The notes beneath the pieces were generated by a model. That model did no database searches and was not told the DNA's origin. It saw only the letters and a list, made by a program, of their open reading frames with translations. The position numbers and the translations under genes are program-made. Positions 1 through 7,680 of a DNA stretch of 13,226 nucleotides are shown piece after piece; position 1 is the stretch's first letter, and every line of letters starts with the position of its first letter. Origin of the DNA: Candidatus Dojkabacteria bacterium (GTDB lineage Bacteria; Patescibacteriota; Dojkabacteria; B142; WJKM01); the NCBI GenBank assembly GCA_020429465.1, contig JAGQLH010000020.1, forward strand, positions 1 through 13,226, given 5' to 3'.

Positions 1-528
1 AGAGAAAGAGGAAGATTTAAAGGCAAAGAGTTTTACCAATATAGTCGTGCACAAGCTCTAGACGTTATGTGGAGGACTAAAATTATTACTCCCGATCTTG
101 CCCCACATCCGAGATTTAATATCGATCAAAAAGGTAAATATTTCTTTACAGGTGGAGCCTCAGGAGGATACGGTATTTTAGTGAATGACGAAAAATACAT
201 ACTTCCTCTATTAGGATTACTAAACTCTAGTTTATTTGATTGGTATATAAAGAAATCGAGTTCTACATTTAGAGGTGGTTTTTACTCATACGAATCAAGA
301 TTTATTAGAGATTTCCCAACATACGAACCAGAAAGATTAAAAGATATAGATACTCTGGTTCAAAAAATCTTAGATATTAAGGTTAAGATGTTGAACTCTG
401 ATAATACTGTTAAACAAGTTTTAAATAGGCAATTAGAAAAGACAAGAATCGAGATTGATCAATTTGTATATCAGCTTTATGGTCTGACGAAAGAAGAGAT
501 AGATGTTATTGAGGGTAAAAATGAGTAA
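1..528 (+). CDS. Eco57I/TaqI-type restriction-modification enzyme, C-terminal part (5' truncated)
   Basis: The frame is open from base 1, so only the last 175 codons of a larger gene are present. The visible part resembles the C-terminal target-recognition region (TaqI_C-like) of type IIG/Eco57I or PglX-like adenine methylase enzymes. Around residues 10-18 is the motif FYQYSRAQAL, the family's 'YxYxRxQ.L' signature. It is followed by a KIITPDLAPHPRF segment, FTGGASGGYGI, and LLGLLNSSLFDWYIK, which is the usual 'l.glLNS.l...y' helix before a hydrophobic F-x-x-FP segment (FIRDFPTYEP). The catalytic methylase motifs (NPPY) and any nuclease domain would lie off the contig. The next gene overlaps its stop by 8 bases, which suggests translational coupling. 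Whether it is a stand-alone type IIG enzyme, a BREX-like PglX or a methylase only cannot be decided from this fragment. Confidence 0.8.
   Translation, partial: RERGRFKGKEFYQYSRAQALDVMWRTKIITPDLAPHPRFNIDQKGKYFFTGGASGGYGILVNDEKYILPLLGLLNSSLFDWYIKKSSSTFRGGFYSYESRFIRDFPTYEPERLKDIDTLVQKILDIKVKMLNSDNTVKQVLNRQLEKTRIEIDQFVYQLYGLTKEEIDVIEGKNE
511..516 (+). promoter_or_regulatory. Ribosome binding site deciding the start of the PHP-ATPase gene
   Basis: GAGGGT lies about 5 bases before the ATG at 521. This is the clearest Shine-Dalgarno-like sequence in the window. It favours 521 over the upstream in-frame ATG at 503, and it lies inside the last codons of the upstream restriction-modification gene. Confidence 0.55.
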
Positions 529-3226
529 GACGCATAGCAAAAAAGGATCAAGTTGGCTGATTTGGGATTTGCATGTTCATACGCCTGAATCAGATGGATA
601 TTCAGGTAATTGGGATGAGTTTGAAACCCAAATCAAGAACTCTAAAGCTGATGTTATTGGAATAAATGATTACTGCACAGTAGCTGGGTATAAAAAGATT
701 AAAGAAAGAATTCAAGAAGGGAATCTGATTATTGATGAAAAAGTTCTCTTGCCAGTCGTTGAGTTGAGAATGACTGAAAGTGTACAAAATAAATACACAA
801 AAACCAATGGTGTTACTCACTTTAATTTTCATGTCATATTCAACCCTAAAGTACAGACTGAGGATATGGAAACTTTTATTAAAAACCTTAAAAGTAATCA
901 GACTATAATTGGGGAAGATTATAATGACAAAATAAAATTAAAACAGAAAAAGGTCTCATTTTGGAAGTTAATTGAGGATTTAAAGACGGATAAAAAGTTC
1001 AAAGATAATTTTTTGATCTGGTTGCCATATGACGAATACGGTGGTATTGACCCTATAGACCCACGGTCAGATGGGTGGATTAAAGAAAACTTTATTAAAA
1101 CTGCTGATATATTAGGTAGCCGTAATCAAAAGCAAATTGATTTCTTTCTGTGGAAATCTCCTAAAAATAAAGATGGAACTCCAAAGTTCCCTCAAGATGA
1201 TTTTAAGAATTGGTTTGAATATAAGAAACCTTGTCTAAAAGGAAGCGATTCTCATAATAAAGACTACCCAGTGGGACAATTACGTGATGCAAACTCAAAA
1301 CCGACTGAAAGGTATTGCTGGATAAAAGCTGAACCAACATTTGAAGGCTTAAAACAAATAAAGTTTGAACCTGATACTAGAATACATATAGGGTCAGAGA
1401 AACCAAAAATGCCTGTTAATAAGATTGACTCAATTACACTTGATATTAAGGATGATGCCAAGCTAGGTGACGATGTATTTTGCTTTTCTGGTAATAATGA
1501 TTCTTACGATCTCAGCCCATACTTCAACTGCATAATCGGGGGGAGAGGATCGGGGAAGAGTACGATATTGAATTTTCTTGGACAATACTCGTCTAATCCT
1601 GAGACTCCCGATGAATTTTGGGCAAAAGTAAAACCAAATTTTGATCCAAAAGACTCTAGTATCTTTAGGTTTGATGGGACGGAGAAGTTTGAGTATCTTG
1701 CCCAAAGTGAAATTGAAAGTTTTGCAAAGAATGAAAAGCAATTCACAGAGGCGATTTATAGAAGAGCAAATAGGAGGTCTGGCGATAATCTACATACTTA
1801 TGAGACGAAGATAGAAGGGTTGAAAAGCACTTTCTCAGATATAGTGCAAGCGATTATTCAAAAAGAAGAACTCGATAATCAAAAGTCACAAAAATTAAAA
1901 GAAAAGAGAACCTTGGAAAGTAGCTTGAAAGTATTAGAGAGTGAGGAATATTCGAAACTATTTGGTGAAGTTACGGAAAAGTCAGTTACTCTACAATCTA
2001 TTCTAAATTCAAAAGATAAAGTAGATGAATTAAAAATTTCTATAAATGAAATCTTGCCTGAATATACTGAAGAAGAAGTTGGTGTGCAGAGTGAGGAAGA
2101 AGACTCTTTCAGTAAGGCTTATTCAGAAGCAATAACAAAACTAAGAGAAGGTTTAGAAATATTAAACCAAAAGAATTTTGTAGATGCTAATAAATATATC
2201 GAATCTCTGCAAGAATCAATACAGCAGAAAGAGGCTAAAATTAAAGAACTCCTAAAAAAATCTAATCTTTCAGAAGAGAATATAGAACAAATAAAATCAG
2301 CTCCGCAAGCTATTACAATTATAAATTCGGAGATAAAAAATCTAGAGAGTAAAGTTACTGAGCAGAGGAACGTTATAAATCAGTATAGTGATACTCTTTC
2401 AAATATTAAGAAGGCTCGAGAGCAATATGAGGCTGAACTTGATAAAGCTCTAAAACCACTATTAGATCTATTAAGTAAACAGGCAGATAGAAATGAAGGT
2501 AAAGATATTAAAGAAATATCATTAACCTACAAATTCAATTCAAAGGAAGCTTGGGAGCAACTTACGAATGATTTTTATAATATATTTGAAAGTGATGGAA
2601 ACGAGAGGGCATCTGATGTATGTGGATTTATTATTAAGCATAAACATATTTTTGAAACTGATAATTTGACTAAGATTCAAGAGCTGATAGAGGAAGCGAA
2701 TAAAAAAGATGACAAATTATATATATCCTTTTTGAATGGTATTTTTCAAAGAGAAGATAATTTTCTACTATTTAAAACAATTAGAGATAAACATCTATAT
2801 GATGTAACAGAATACAAGATTATCAATGTTAGATATGGTGGGACTGCAATTGAAAATGCATCCTTCGGACAAAAATGTACGGCAGTAGTCGTTATATTAT
2901 TACTTTTCGGTAATTATCCCCTAATAATTGATGAGCCAGAGGCTCACTTAGATAGTTCTCTCATTGCCAACTACTTAGTACCATTAATCAAAGAAAAAAA
3001 GGTTGATAGACAGATTATCTTCGCAACGCATAATGCAAACTTTGTTATTAATGGTGATGCAGAGAAAATATTTATTCTCAATAATGAAGATGGTACGACC
3101 TCTATAACTGAGACAACTATTGAGAATCTAGAGCATCGTCCAGAACTGATGAAGCTTGAAGGTGGTAAAGAAGCATTCGAAAAAAGAGGTGATAAATTAG
3201 GGATAAGATCAAAACTAAATCAATGA
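521..3226 (+). CDS. PHP-domain/SMC-like ATPase fusion (TrlF/Ppl-like), putative defence effector
   Basis: This 901-residue protein combines an N-terminal PHP phosphoesterase with an ABC/SMC-type ATPase split by a long coiled coil. PHP metal-ligand candidates are all present: D16-L-H18-V-H20, D50 in GINDY, E81, H104, and the D243-S-H245 pair in GSDSH. The ATPase has Walker A GGRGSGKS (340-347), heptad-rich charged helices around 430-670, a signature-like SFGQK (781-785), Walker B LIIDEPE (D804, E805) and a switch histidine H837 (ATHNANF). The start at 521 is chosen for its GAGGGT ribosome site and an 8-base overlap with the upstream gene; 503 is the alternative. The architecture matches proteins called TrlF family ATPases and the PHP-ATPase 'Ppl' reported among antiphage genes. 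Nuclease or nucleotide hydrolysis is inferred from the intact PHP ligands. The true substrate is unknown. Confidence 0.87.
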   Translation: MSKTHSKKGSSWLIWDLHVHTPESDGYSGNWDEFETQIKNSKADVIGINDYCTVAGYKKIKERIQEGNLIIDEKVLLPVVELRMTESVQNKYTKTNGVTHFNFHVIFNPKVQTEDMETFIKNLKSNQTIIGEDYNDKIKLKQKKVSFWKLIEDLKTDKKFKDNFLIWLPYDEYGGIDPIDPRSDGWIKENFIKTADILGSRNQKQIDFFLWKSPKNKDGTPKFPQDDFKNWFEYKKPCLKGSDSHNKDYPVGQLRDANSKPTERYCWIKAEPTFEGLKQIKFEPDTRIHIGSEKPKMPVNKIDSITLDIKDDAKLGDDVFCFSGNNDSYDLSPYFNCIIGGRGSGKSTILNFLGQYSSNPETPDEFWAKVKPNFDPKDSSIFRFDGTEKFEYLAQSEIESFAKNEKQFTEAIYRRANRRSGDNLHTYETKIEGLKSTFSDIVQAIIQKEELDNQKSQKLKEKRTLESSLKVLESEEYSKLFGEVTEKSVTLQSILNSKDKVDELKISINEILPEYTEEEVGVQSEEEDSFSKAYSEAITKLREGLEILNQKNFVDANKYIESLQESIQQKEAKIKELLKKSNLSEENIEQIKSAPQAITIINSEIKNLESKVTEQRNVINQYSDTLSNIKKAREQYEAELDKALKPLLDLLSKQADRNEGKDIKEISLTYKFNSKEAWEQLTNDFYNIFESDGNERASDVCGFIIKHKHIFETDNLTKIQELIEEANKKDDKLYISFLNGIFQREDNFLLFKTIRDKHLYDVTEYKIINVRYGGTAIENASFGQKCTAVVVILLLFGNYPLIIDEPEAHLDSSLIANYLVPLIKEKKVDRQIIFATHNANFVINGDAEKIFILNNEDGTTSITETTIENLEHRPELMKLEGGKEAFEKRGDKLGIRSKLNQ

Positions 3227-3279
3227 ACCTAACCAATACTGACTTCATCGCCTATCTCCATGCACTTATAGAACAGTAG
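3223..3279 (+). CDS. 18-codon ORF bridging the ATPase and HEPN-like genes; possible remnant or coupling ORF
   Basis: An ATG at 3223 overlaps the TGA stop of the PHP-ATPase gene as ATGA. It opens an 18-codon ORF (MNLTNTDFIAYLHALIEQ) ending in TAG only 8 bases before the ATG of the next gene. This geometry would let ribosomes pass from one gene to the next. The peptide vaguely resembles the first residues of YhcG/DUF1016-type nucleases, which often accompany restriction-modification loci, so it could be the stump of a deleted gene. Eighteen residues cannot establish that, and there is no obvious ribosome site. It may simply be chance. Confidence 0.25.
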   Translation: MNLTNTDFIAYLHALIEQ

Positions 3280-3287
3280 TATAAATC

Positions 3288-3887
3288 ATGACAAAGCAAA
3301 ATAATAGTGAATACGATTGGCAATATGACGCATTGATTGGGGTCCATCAAACGTGGTTTGCATTTTTCAGCGGATATAGACTGGCAGTTGATGAACTCTT
3401 TAATTCCTTATTAAAAAGAAGATCAATCGATATATTAGCATACCCTTTTCTGTTCTTAATTAGACATACGATCGAACTTGGACTTAAGGCAAATATTCAT
3501 TTATTAGCTAACTACAGTGAGCAAGATTACGGTGTAGGGAAATCAATACATAAACTCAAATATCTACAGGATGCTATGATGAAACATTTTGAGTATTTAT
3601 CAAAAACAGAGCCTAAAGATGATACTATCTACAAGGGTTTTCATACTGAAAATGAAAAATTGTCAGTACTGATAGATTATTTTGAAAATATCGACCTTAT
3701 GTCCATGTCTTTTCGTTACCCTATGGATAGACAAGGTAATAAGAGCCTGTTGTATCAAGAGCGCATAAATCTTCTTAAGATAAAAGACCAATTTAATGAA
3801 GCTGTCAATATTCTTGATCGTACGAGGGATGTACTAGAACCACTTTTTGAAATGATTGATGAGTACAGAGAAACTTACCAATACTAG
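3288..3887 (+). CDS. HEPN-superfamily-like protein of unknown function
   Basis: This 199-residue, mostly helical soluble protein has no signal peptide. The pattern PFLFLIRHTIELGLK (53-67), an H-K-L at 88-90, and SFRYPMDRQG (141-150) recalls HEPN-like proteins with 'FLyRH.lEL.LK ... HdL ... FRYP', often found beside restriction-modification and other mobile defence genes. The strict catalytic R-x4-6-H of HEPN ribonucleases is not seen. The closest candidates are R59-H60 and the spaced H71 and H88, so it may be a non-catalytic partner or a divergent enzyme. It lies 61 bases after the PHP-ATPase, on the same strand and with no visible terminator between, so co-transcription is likely. No Shine-Dalgarno is evident before the ATG. 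HEPN membership is a pattern-based judgement. Confidence 0.6.
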   Translation: MTKQNNSEYDWQYDALIGVHQTWFAFFSGYRLAVDELFNSLLKRRSIDILAYPFLFLIRHTIELGLKANIHLLANYSEQDYGVGKSIHKLKYLQDAMMKHFEYLSKTEPKDDTIYKGFHTENEKLSVLIDYFENIDLMSMSFRYPMDRQGNKSLLYQERINLLKIKDQFNEAVNILDRTRDVLEPLFEMIDEYRETYQY

Positions 3888-3932
3888 ATATCCCTGTCAT
3901 CCCCGCCTCTAGCATTACGCTCAAATACCTTG

Positions 3933-3938
3933 TATAGT
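3933..3938 (+). promoter_or_regulatory. Candidate -10 box for the Cys-rich membrane protein
   Basis: TATAGT lies 23 bases before the GTG at 3962, in the 74-base gap after the HEPN-like gene. No good -35 box is visible. The gap marks a probable transcription boundary between the defence-like cluster and the exported-protein genes. Confidence 0.3.
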
Positions 3939-3961
3939 TCAGTAGTCACCTACTTCTAAAT

Positions 3962-4627
3962 GTGAGTACTAAATTTACAATGAAGAAATTTAAAAATTTC
4001 CTTCCCAAACTGAAACAATTCCTCAAACCATCGGTCCTAAAAATTGTTATTTTTCTACTAATTATTGGATATACACTCTATATTCTACTCGTCAAAAGTC
4101 CGTGGGGACATTTCAATTCTCCTGCACCAGCATACTTACTTGCACCATTTATATTCGAAGGTAAAGCAATTTTCATCCCTTTGATTATAAATTCATATCT
4201 AGTGTCTTGTTTCTTTGCCCTTGTTATTAAATTAGCTAAACGACACAAGTGGGTAATTATTCTCATTATTTTTGGATTGATCTTTCTTACCGGAATAGAC
4301 GAACCAGTCATAAACAACACCGTAAATAAGACTAACTACACATGCTCAGTAGATTCTGATTGCGTAGTAGAATCTACTCAACATGGATTTTGTGGTAAAT
4401 TTGAGTGCGTCAATGAAGACTGGAGATATTACAATTCCGTTGCAAACAGGGTACTTGCACTATCATGCGCACCTCAAGTAAAACACTGTTCCTGCGTACA
4501 AAGTCAATGTGTAACTCATGATGTACGAGAATCTACTAACCTAGATGACTGTGAAAATTTTACAGGCTACCAAAAAGAACAGTGTGAGAAAATAATTACA
4601 GACAATATTAAGTACGCTACTAGGTAG
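3962..4627 (+). CDS. Three-segment membrane protein with a ten-cysteine extracytoplasmic domain
   Basis: The basic N-terminus is followed by hydrophobic segments at about 26-45, 56-92 (one or two spans with a short polar break) and 97-111, then a polar C-terminal domain. That domain holds ten cysteines (128, 134, 144, 149, 169, 176, 178, 183, 197, 208). It opens with CSVDSDC, a 'C.xDSDC' motif seen in many small secreted Cys-rich domains, and ends in a DCENFTGYQKEQC pair. The even cysteine count fits five disulfides in an oxidising compartment outside the membrane. The start is uncertain: GTG at 3962, or ATG at 3980 giving 215 residues. Function is unknown; a surface or envelope binding role is only a guess. 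Confidence 0.65.
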   Translation: MSTKFTMKKFKNFLPKLKQFLKPSVLKIVIFLLIIGYTLYILLVKSPWGHFNSPAPAYLLAPFIFEGKAIFIPLIINSYLVSCFFALVIKLAKRHKWVIILIIFGLIFLTGIDEPVINNTVNKTNYTCSVDSDCVVESTQHGFCGKFECVNEDWRYYNSVANRVLALSCAPQVKHCSCVQSQCVTHDVRESTNLDDCENFTGYQKEQCEKIITDNIKYATR

Positions 4628-4695
4628 AAGCGTGAAAACTATTTAGTGGTGATTAATTCATACCAGATTCATTCTTGTACTGTATTATTAATCAA

Positions 4696-4701
4696 TATAG
4701 T
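4696..4701 (+). promoter_or_regulatory. Candidate -10 box for the DUF2202 gene
   Basis: TATAGT ends 15 bases before the ATG at 4717, and a weak TTGTAC lies at 4675-4680 (15-base spacer). The TTG of that -35-like box is also where the longest reading frame begins. If the promoter is real, that TTG lies upstream of the transcript and the ATG at 4717 is the start. The expected leader would be under about 10 bases. Confidence 0.35.
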
Positions 4702-4716
4702 TTTTTGCTTACATCC

Positions 4717-5469
4717 ATGAAAAACAAACAAGTACTCTATCCACTACTAGGAATTGCCGTTATTGCTAGCGGAGTGGCTGTATTCTTTGCAGGAGTATAT
4801 TTCACAAAAACAGTATCCCAAACTACTACAGAAAGTGATGTCGTTGCTGATTTTGAAACAGTTGATTCTCATGATCACCTGTACGTAGATGAATACTTCA
4901 AATCATTACCAAAAGAAGAGCTCTCCCAAGAAGAAATTGACGGATTACTCCTCATGCGAGAGGAAGAAAAACTTGCACATGATGTATATATAACGCTCTA
5001 TGAAAAGTGGGGACAGAATATTTTTTCGAATATTTCCAAAAGTGAACAAACCCATACCGATATGGTAGCAAGCTTACTTATAAAATATGATATTGAAGAC
5101 CCTGTAAAAACTAATGACGTAGGAGTGTTTCAAAATACTGACTTTTCAAAACTTTATACAGAACTAGTGGAACAAGGTGAGCAATCACTCATAGACGCAC
5201 TTACTGTAGGTGCAACTGTTGAGGATCTTGATATAAAAGATCTCCAAACACTTATGGAGCAGTCTGATAATCAAGATATTGTAACCGTATACCAAAATCT
5301 AACAAAAGGATCTCGAAATCATTTACGGGCATTCACTCGGATGCTTAATAGGAATGGTGCATTATACGAAGCTCAATACATTACCGAATCAGAATATCAG
5401 GAAATTATAGATACTCCGTCCGAAAATGGCGTATTCTATGATGCAAAAGGTAAGGGAAGAAATTGGTAA
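4717..5469 (+). CDS. Membrane-anchored DUF2202 ferritin-like protein
   Basis: This 250-residue protein has a hydrophobic N-terminal anchor (about 7-29) and a short acidic linker, then a full DUF2202 domain from about 70 to 235. Family hallmarks are LLLMREEEKLAHDVY (77-91), a WGQNIFSNISKSEQTH segment (98-113), GVF (136-138), a GATVEDLDIKDL stretch and GSRNHLRAF (198-206). The Glu/His positions E82-E84, E110, H113 and H202 are placed like ligands of a four-helix ferritin-like bundle, so a metal-binding or oxidative-stress role outside the membrane is plausible. The biochemical function of DUF2202 is not established. The ATG at 4717 is preferred to the TTG at 4675 because it places the membrane anchor at the N-terminus and follows a candidate -10 box. 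No Shine-Dalgarno is visible. Confidence 0.85.
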   Translation: MKNKQVLYPLLGIAVIASGVAVFFAGVYFTKTVSQTTTESDVVADFETVDSHDHLYVDEYFKSLPKEELSQEEIDGLLLMREEEKLAHDVYITLYEKWGQNIFSNISKSEQTHTDMVASLLIKYDIEDPVKTNDVGVFQNTDFSKLYTELVEQGEQSLIDALTVGATVEDLDIKDLQTLMEQSDNQDIVTVYQNLTKGSRNHLRAFTRMLNRNGALYEAQYITESEYQEIIDTPSENGVFYDAKGKGRNW

Positions 5470-5472
5470 TTT

Positions 5473-5478
5473 TATAAA
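5473..5478 (+). promoter_or_regulatory. Candidate -10 box for the GNAT gene
   Basis: TATAAA lies in the 20-base gap after the DUF2202 stop, 11 bases before the GNAT ATG, with no Shine-Dalgarno. This is another very short leader. Read-through from the DUF2202 promoter is equally possible. Confidence 0.25.
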
Positions 5479-5489
5479 TCATAGCTACT

Positions 5490-5981
5490 ATGAACCACAC
5501 TCTCCGAGAATACAATGATACCGACAAAGAGTCTCTCAAGCAGATGATTGAGAAGCTCCACGACTATGTCCTGTCCGTTGATCCTATCAAGCGTCTCCGC
5601 AAGATGCCGGGGTATGTAGACCATGCTCTCGAGAAACTTCTTAAAACTTATGAAGAAAATAATGGGAAGATTTATCTAGCAGTTGATGAAGAAAAAATTA
5701 TTGGGTTTGCATTTGGATTTGTAGGAGATACACAGTCAGAAGAGAATAAACTCCAAGTCATCCCTACACAGCTTGGTATTATTGCTGATCTCTACGTAGA
5801 AGAAGCTTACCGAGGTACTGGGGTAGCAGAATTACTGATGGATGCATTAGAAAAATATCTTAAGAATTCAGGATGCGATTCACTGTGGGTAGATGTGTTT
5901 GCAGATAACACTCGTGCATTGAGCTACTACAAAAAACGAGGGTTTGTAGAGCGGGAGATTGGTATGTTAAAGAGAATCTGA
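5490..5981 (+). CDS. GNAT-family N-acetyltransferase
   Basis: This 163-residue single-domain GNAT protein transfers an acetyl group from acetyl-CoA to an amine; the acceptor is unknown. The fold order is visible: an N-terminal strand and helices, IYLAVDEEKIIGFAFGF (61-77), then motif A IADLYVEEAYRGTGVAELLMD (98-118) with the CoA pyrophosphate loop R108-G-T-G-V-A113. It ends in DVFADNTRALSYYKKRGF (135-152), the usual motif B with N140 and the Tyr pair. It lies 20 bases after the DUF2202 gene. Codons over about 5529-5640 are clearly more GC-rich (CTC, CGC, CCG, AAG) than in the rest of the gene, hinting at a mosaic or recently acquired N-terminal part. It converges on the TrkH gene with 48 bases between and no strong terminator hairpin. 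Confidence 0.9.
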   Translation: MNHTLREYNDTDKESLKQMIEKLHDYVLSVDPIKRLRKMPGYVDHALEKLLKTYEENNGKIYLAVDEEKIIGFAFGFVGDTQSEENKLQVIPTQLGIIADLYVEEAYRGTGVAELLMDALEKYLKNSGCDSLWVDVFADNTRALSYYKKRGFVEREIGMLKRI

Positions 5982-6029
5982 GCTACCTTCTCATTTGAAT
6001 AGGCTATTTACAAATCGCTTTACTCTATT

Positions 6030-7595
6030 CTATCCAATTTGAACCTTTTGTGCATTTTTCACATCTTGCGAAAGCTCTTTATGAGCATCATCATGCTTAA
6101 ATGGAATTGACTCTAATATCGTAAGCGGACCGAGCCTTCCAAAAAACATGGTAATAATGATGAGTAATTTTGAAGGATCGCTTAGAATTCCTGAAAAGCT
6201 TGTTACCGATCCACTATAGCCCATAGATAATCCAACAGTTCCAAAAGCTGAAATAGCCTCAAATAAAATTTTCTGGAAGTTGAATGTAGAATCTGGAGTA
6301 ATAAGATACTCTGCCTCAAAAATGCTAAGGAGAAATACAACAAAAAATACAAATATTACACTAAAGAAAAATAACCGTATTGCATGAGATACTGAGAATC
6401 TACTTATAGGACTATTATAAATCTTAATATCCTTTCCAGGTTTATCAAACCAATCACGTAAATAGGCATATAATACTGCAACTGTAGGAATTTTTATACC
6501 TCCTGCAGTACCTGCTGGATTCGCACCAATAAACATAAGTGCGCAGTAAAAGAATAATGTTCCGATATGCAAAGCTCCAATATCTATCGTATTAAAACCA
6601 GCAGTACGGGTTGAAATACTTTGAAAAAATGAAATAATTATTTGTTGTATTCCTGTGTACCCAAGTGCTTCAAAGTTAGCACGCTCTATAAGGAAGGTAA
6701 GTAGACCTCCAATAATAATTAATCCTATTGTTCCGATAATAGCTACTCGTGACTGTACAGGTGATGCAGCATTTTCAATATCCTCTTCTAGTGATTTATT
6801 CTGTTTATTAAATACATATTTTTGTATGCTTCTATGTATTAGTAAGAGCACTGGATAACCAAGACCCCCAGCAATAATAAGTACACCAATTACACTATTA
6901 ATTGTGGGATCAGTTACAAATGCGGTTAAATTATCAGCTGAAAGTGAAAACCCTGCATTATTAAACGCAGAAATTGCATGAAATAAACTCCACCACCAGG
7001 GATTTGTATATTCATATAGAGATGGATCAACAAATATAGATAAGTATATTCCCATTATCAAAAACCCGGCTAACTCAAAAAATGCTGTATAGAGAATGAC
7101 ATACTTCATCATGTCATAGACAAAGTTGTGGTCAGTATCTACTATTTGAGCAAGAAAACTTTTTATTGAGTTATTGTCGGTTAATCCTCTAAATAGTACT
7201 AATGCAATAGTAGAGGTAAAGAATATGATTCCGAGACCTCCAAGTTGTATAAGGAAAAGAACTGTAATCTGCCCAGCCAAAGAAAAATGAGAAAAATTTT
7301 GCGTTGTAAGCCCTGTAACACAAAGTGCTGATACTGAGGTAAACCAAGCATCAGTAAAATTAAGTCCGGTATTATCTTGTGTCTCTATCACTACATGATT
7401 TTCATGTTTTACCGAATTATTAAGCTCAATAACTGAATCAACTAGCTTTGGCTTAGGAACTACAAAAGTAGTAGCCCGTTCAGTAACCATAAGTGTACAA
7501 GCACCAATGATTGAAATCATAACAAAAGATATAAATGTTGCACGAGCAGCATCTAATATCGTCCATTTTGCAAGGTAATTAACAAACTTTCTCAT
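6030..7595 (-). CDS. TrkH/KtrB-type potassium transporter membrane subunit
   Basis: This is a K+-translocating subunit of Trk/Ktr uptake systems, 521 residues from the chosen start. All four pore loops are present: CVTGLTT (92-98), NNAGFS (212-217), RTAGFN (330-335) and GTVGLS (452-457), each carrying the selectivity-filter glycine. Also typical are GANPAGTAGGIKIP (357-370) before a cytoplasmic loop and FFGRLGPLTI near the end with a conserved Arg. A longer polar extracytoplasmic loop lies at about 46-78. The start is placed at the internal ATG (7595-7593), preceded by a partial GAGAG. The first in-frame ATG (7655) follows a -10-like TATACT by only one base, so it probably lies at or before the transcription start. 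The regulatory TrkA/KtrA partner is not in the window. Confidence 0.92.
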   Translation of the reverse strand: MRKFVNYLAKWTILDAARATFISFVMISIIGACTLMVTERATTFVVPKPKLVDSVIELNNSVKHENHVVIETQDNTGLNFTDAWFTSVSALCVTGLTTQNFSHFSLAGQITVLFLIQLGGLGIIFFTSTIALVLFRGLTDNNSIKSFLAQIVDTDHNFVYDMMKYVILYTAFFELAGFLIMGIYLSIFVDPSLYEYTNPWWWSLFHAISAFNNAGFSLSADNLTAFVTDPTINSVIGVLIIAGGLGYPVLLLIHRSIQKYVFNKQNKSLEEDIENAASPVQSRVAIIGTIGLIIIGGLLTFLIERANFEALGYTGIQQIIISFFQSISTRTAGFNTIDIGALHIGTLFFYCALMFIGANPAGTAGGIKIPTVAVLYAYLRDWFDKPGKDIKIYNSPISRFSVSHAIRLFFFSVIFVFFVVFLLSIFEAEYLITPDSTFNFQKILFEAISAFGTVGLSMGYSGSVTSFSGILSDPSKLLIIITMFFGRLGPLTILESIPFKHDDAHKELSQDVKNAQKVQIG

Positions 7596-7656
7596 TGCAT
7601 AACTCTCATTTGAAATAAGTAGTGGAGGAGAATCTTCACCTGTTGATAATATCATT

Positions 7657-7662
7657 AGTATA
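7657..7662 (-). promoter_or_regulatory. Candidate -10 box of the TrkH promoter
   Basis: TATACT on the minus strand, within TATATACT. A start about 7 bases downstream would fall near 7650, leaving a leader of some 55 bases before the ATG at 7595. The -35 region would overlap the 14-base palindrome at 7681-7694. Confidence 0.35.
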
Positions 7663-7680
7663 TAGAAAAGTGAAGAGGGC

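Noticed and set aside
503..520. Upstream ATG start (503) of the PHP-ATPase gene
   Set aside because: It lacks a ribosome site, while the ATG at 521 has GAGGGT at suitable spacing and gives the tight 8-base overlap.
602..1746. Several minus-strand ORFs of 65-92 codons inside the PHP-ATPase gene
   Set aside because: They are antisense to a long gene with intact motifs, have no recognisable domains and overlap each other.
3224..5981. Recoded TGA (code 25 or 4) as in some CPR lineages
   Set aside because: TGA ends the PHP-ATPase (3224-3226) and GNAT (5979-5981) at natural family lengths, and no in-frame TGA is needed in any gene.
5982..6029. Bidirectional terminator between GNAT and TrkH
   Set aside because: Only short inverted repeats such as AATAG/CTATT with a one-base centre are present; no stable stem with a T-run.
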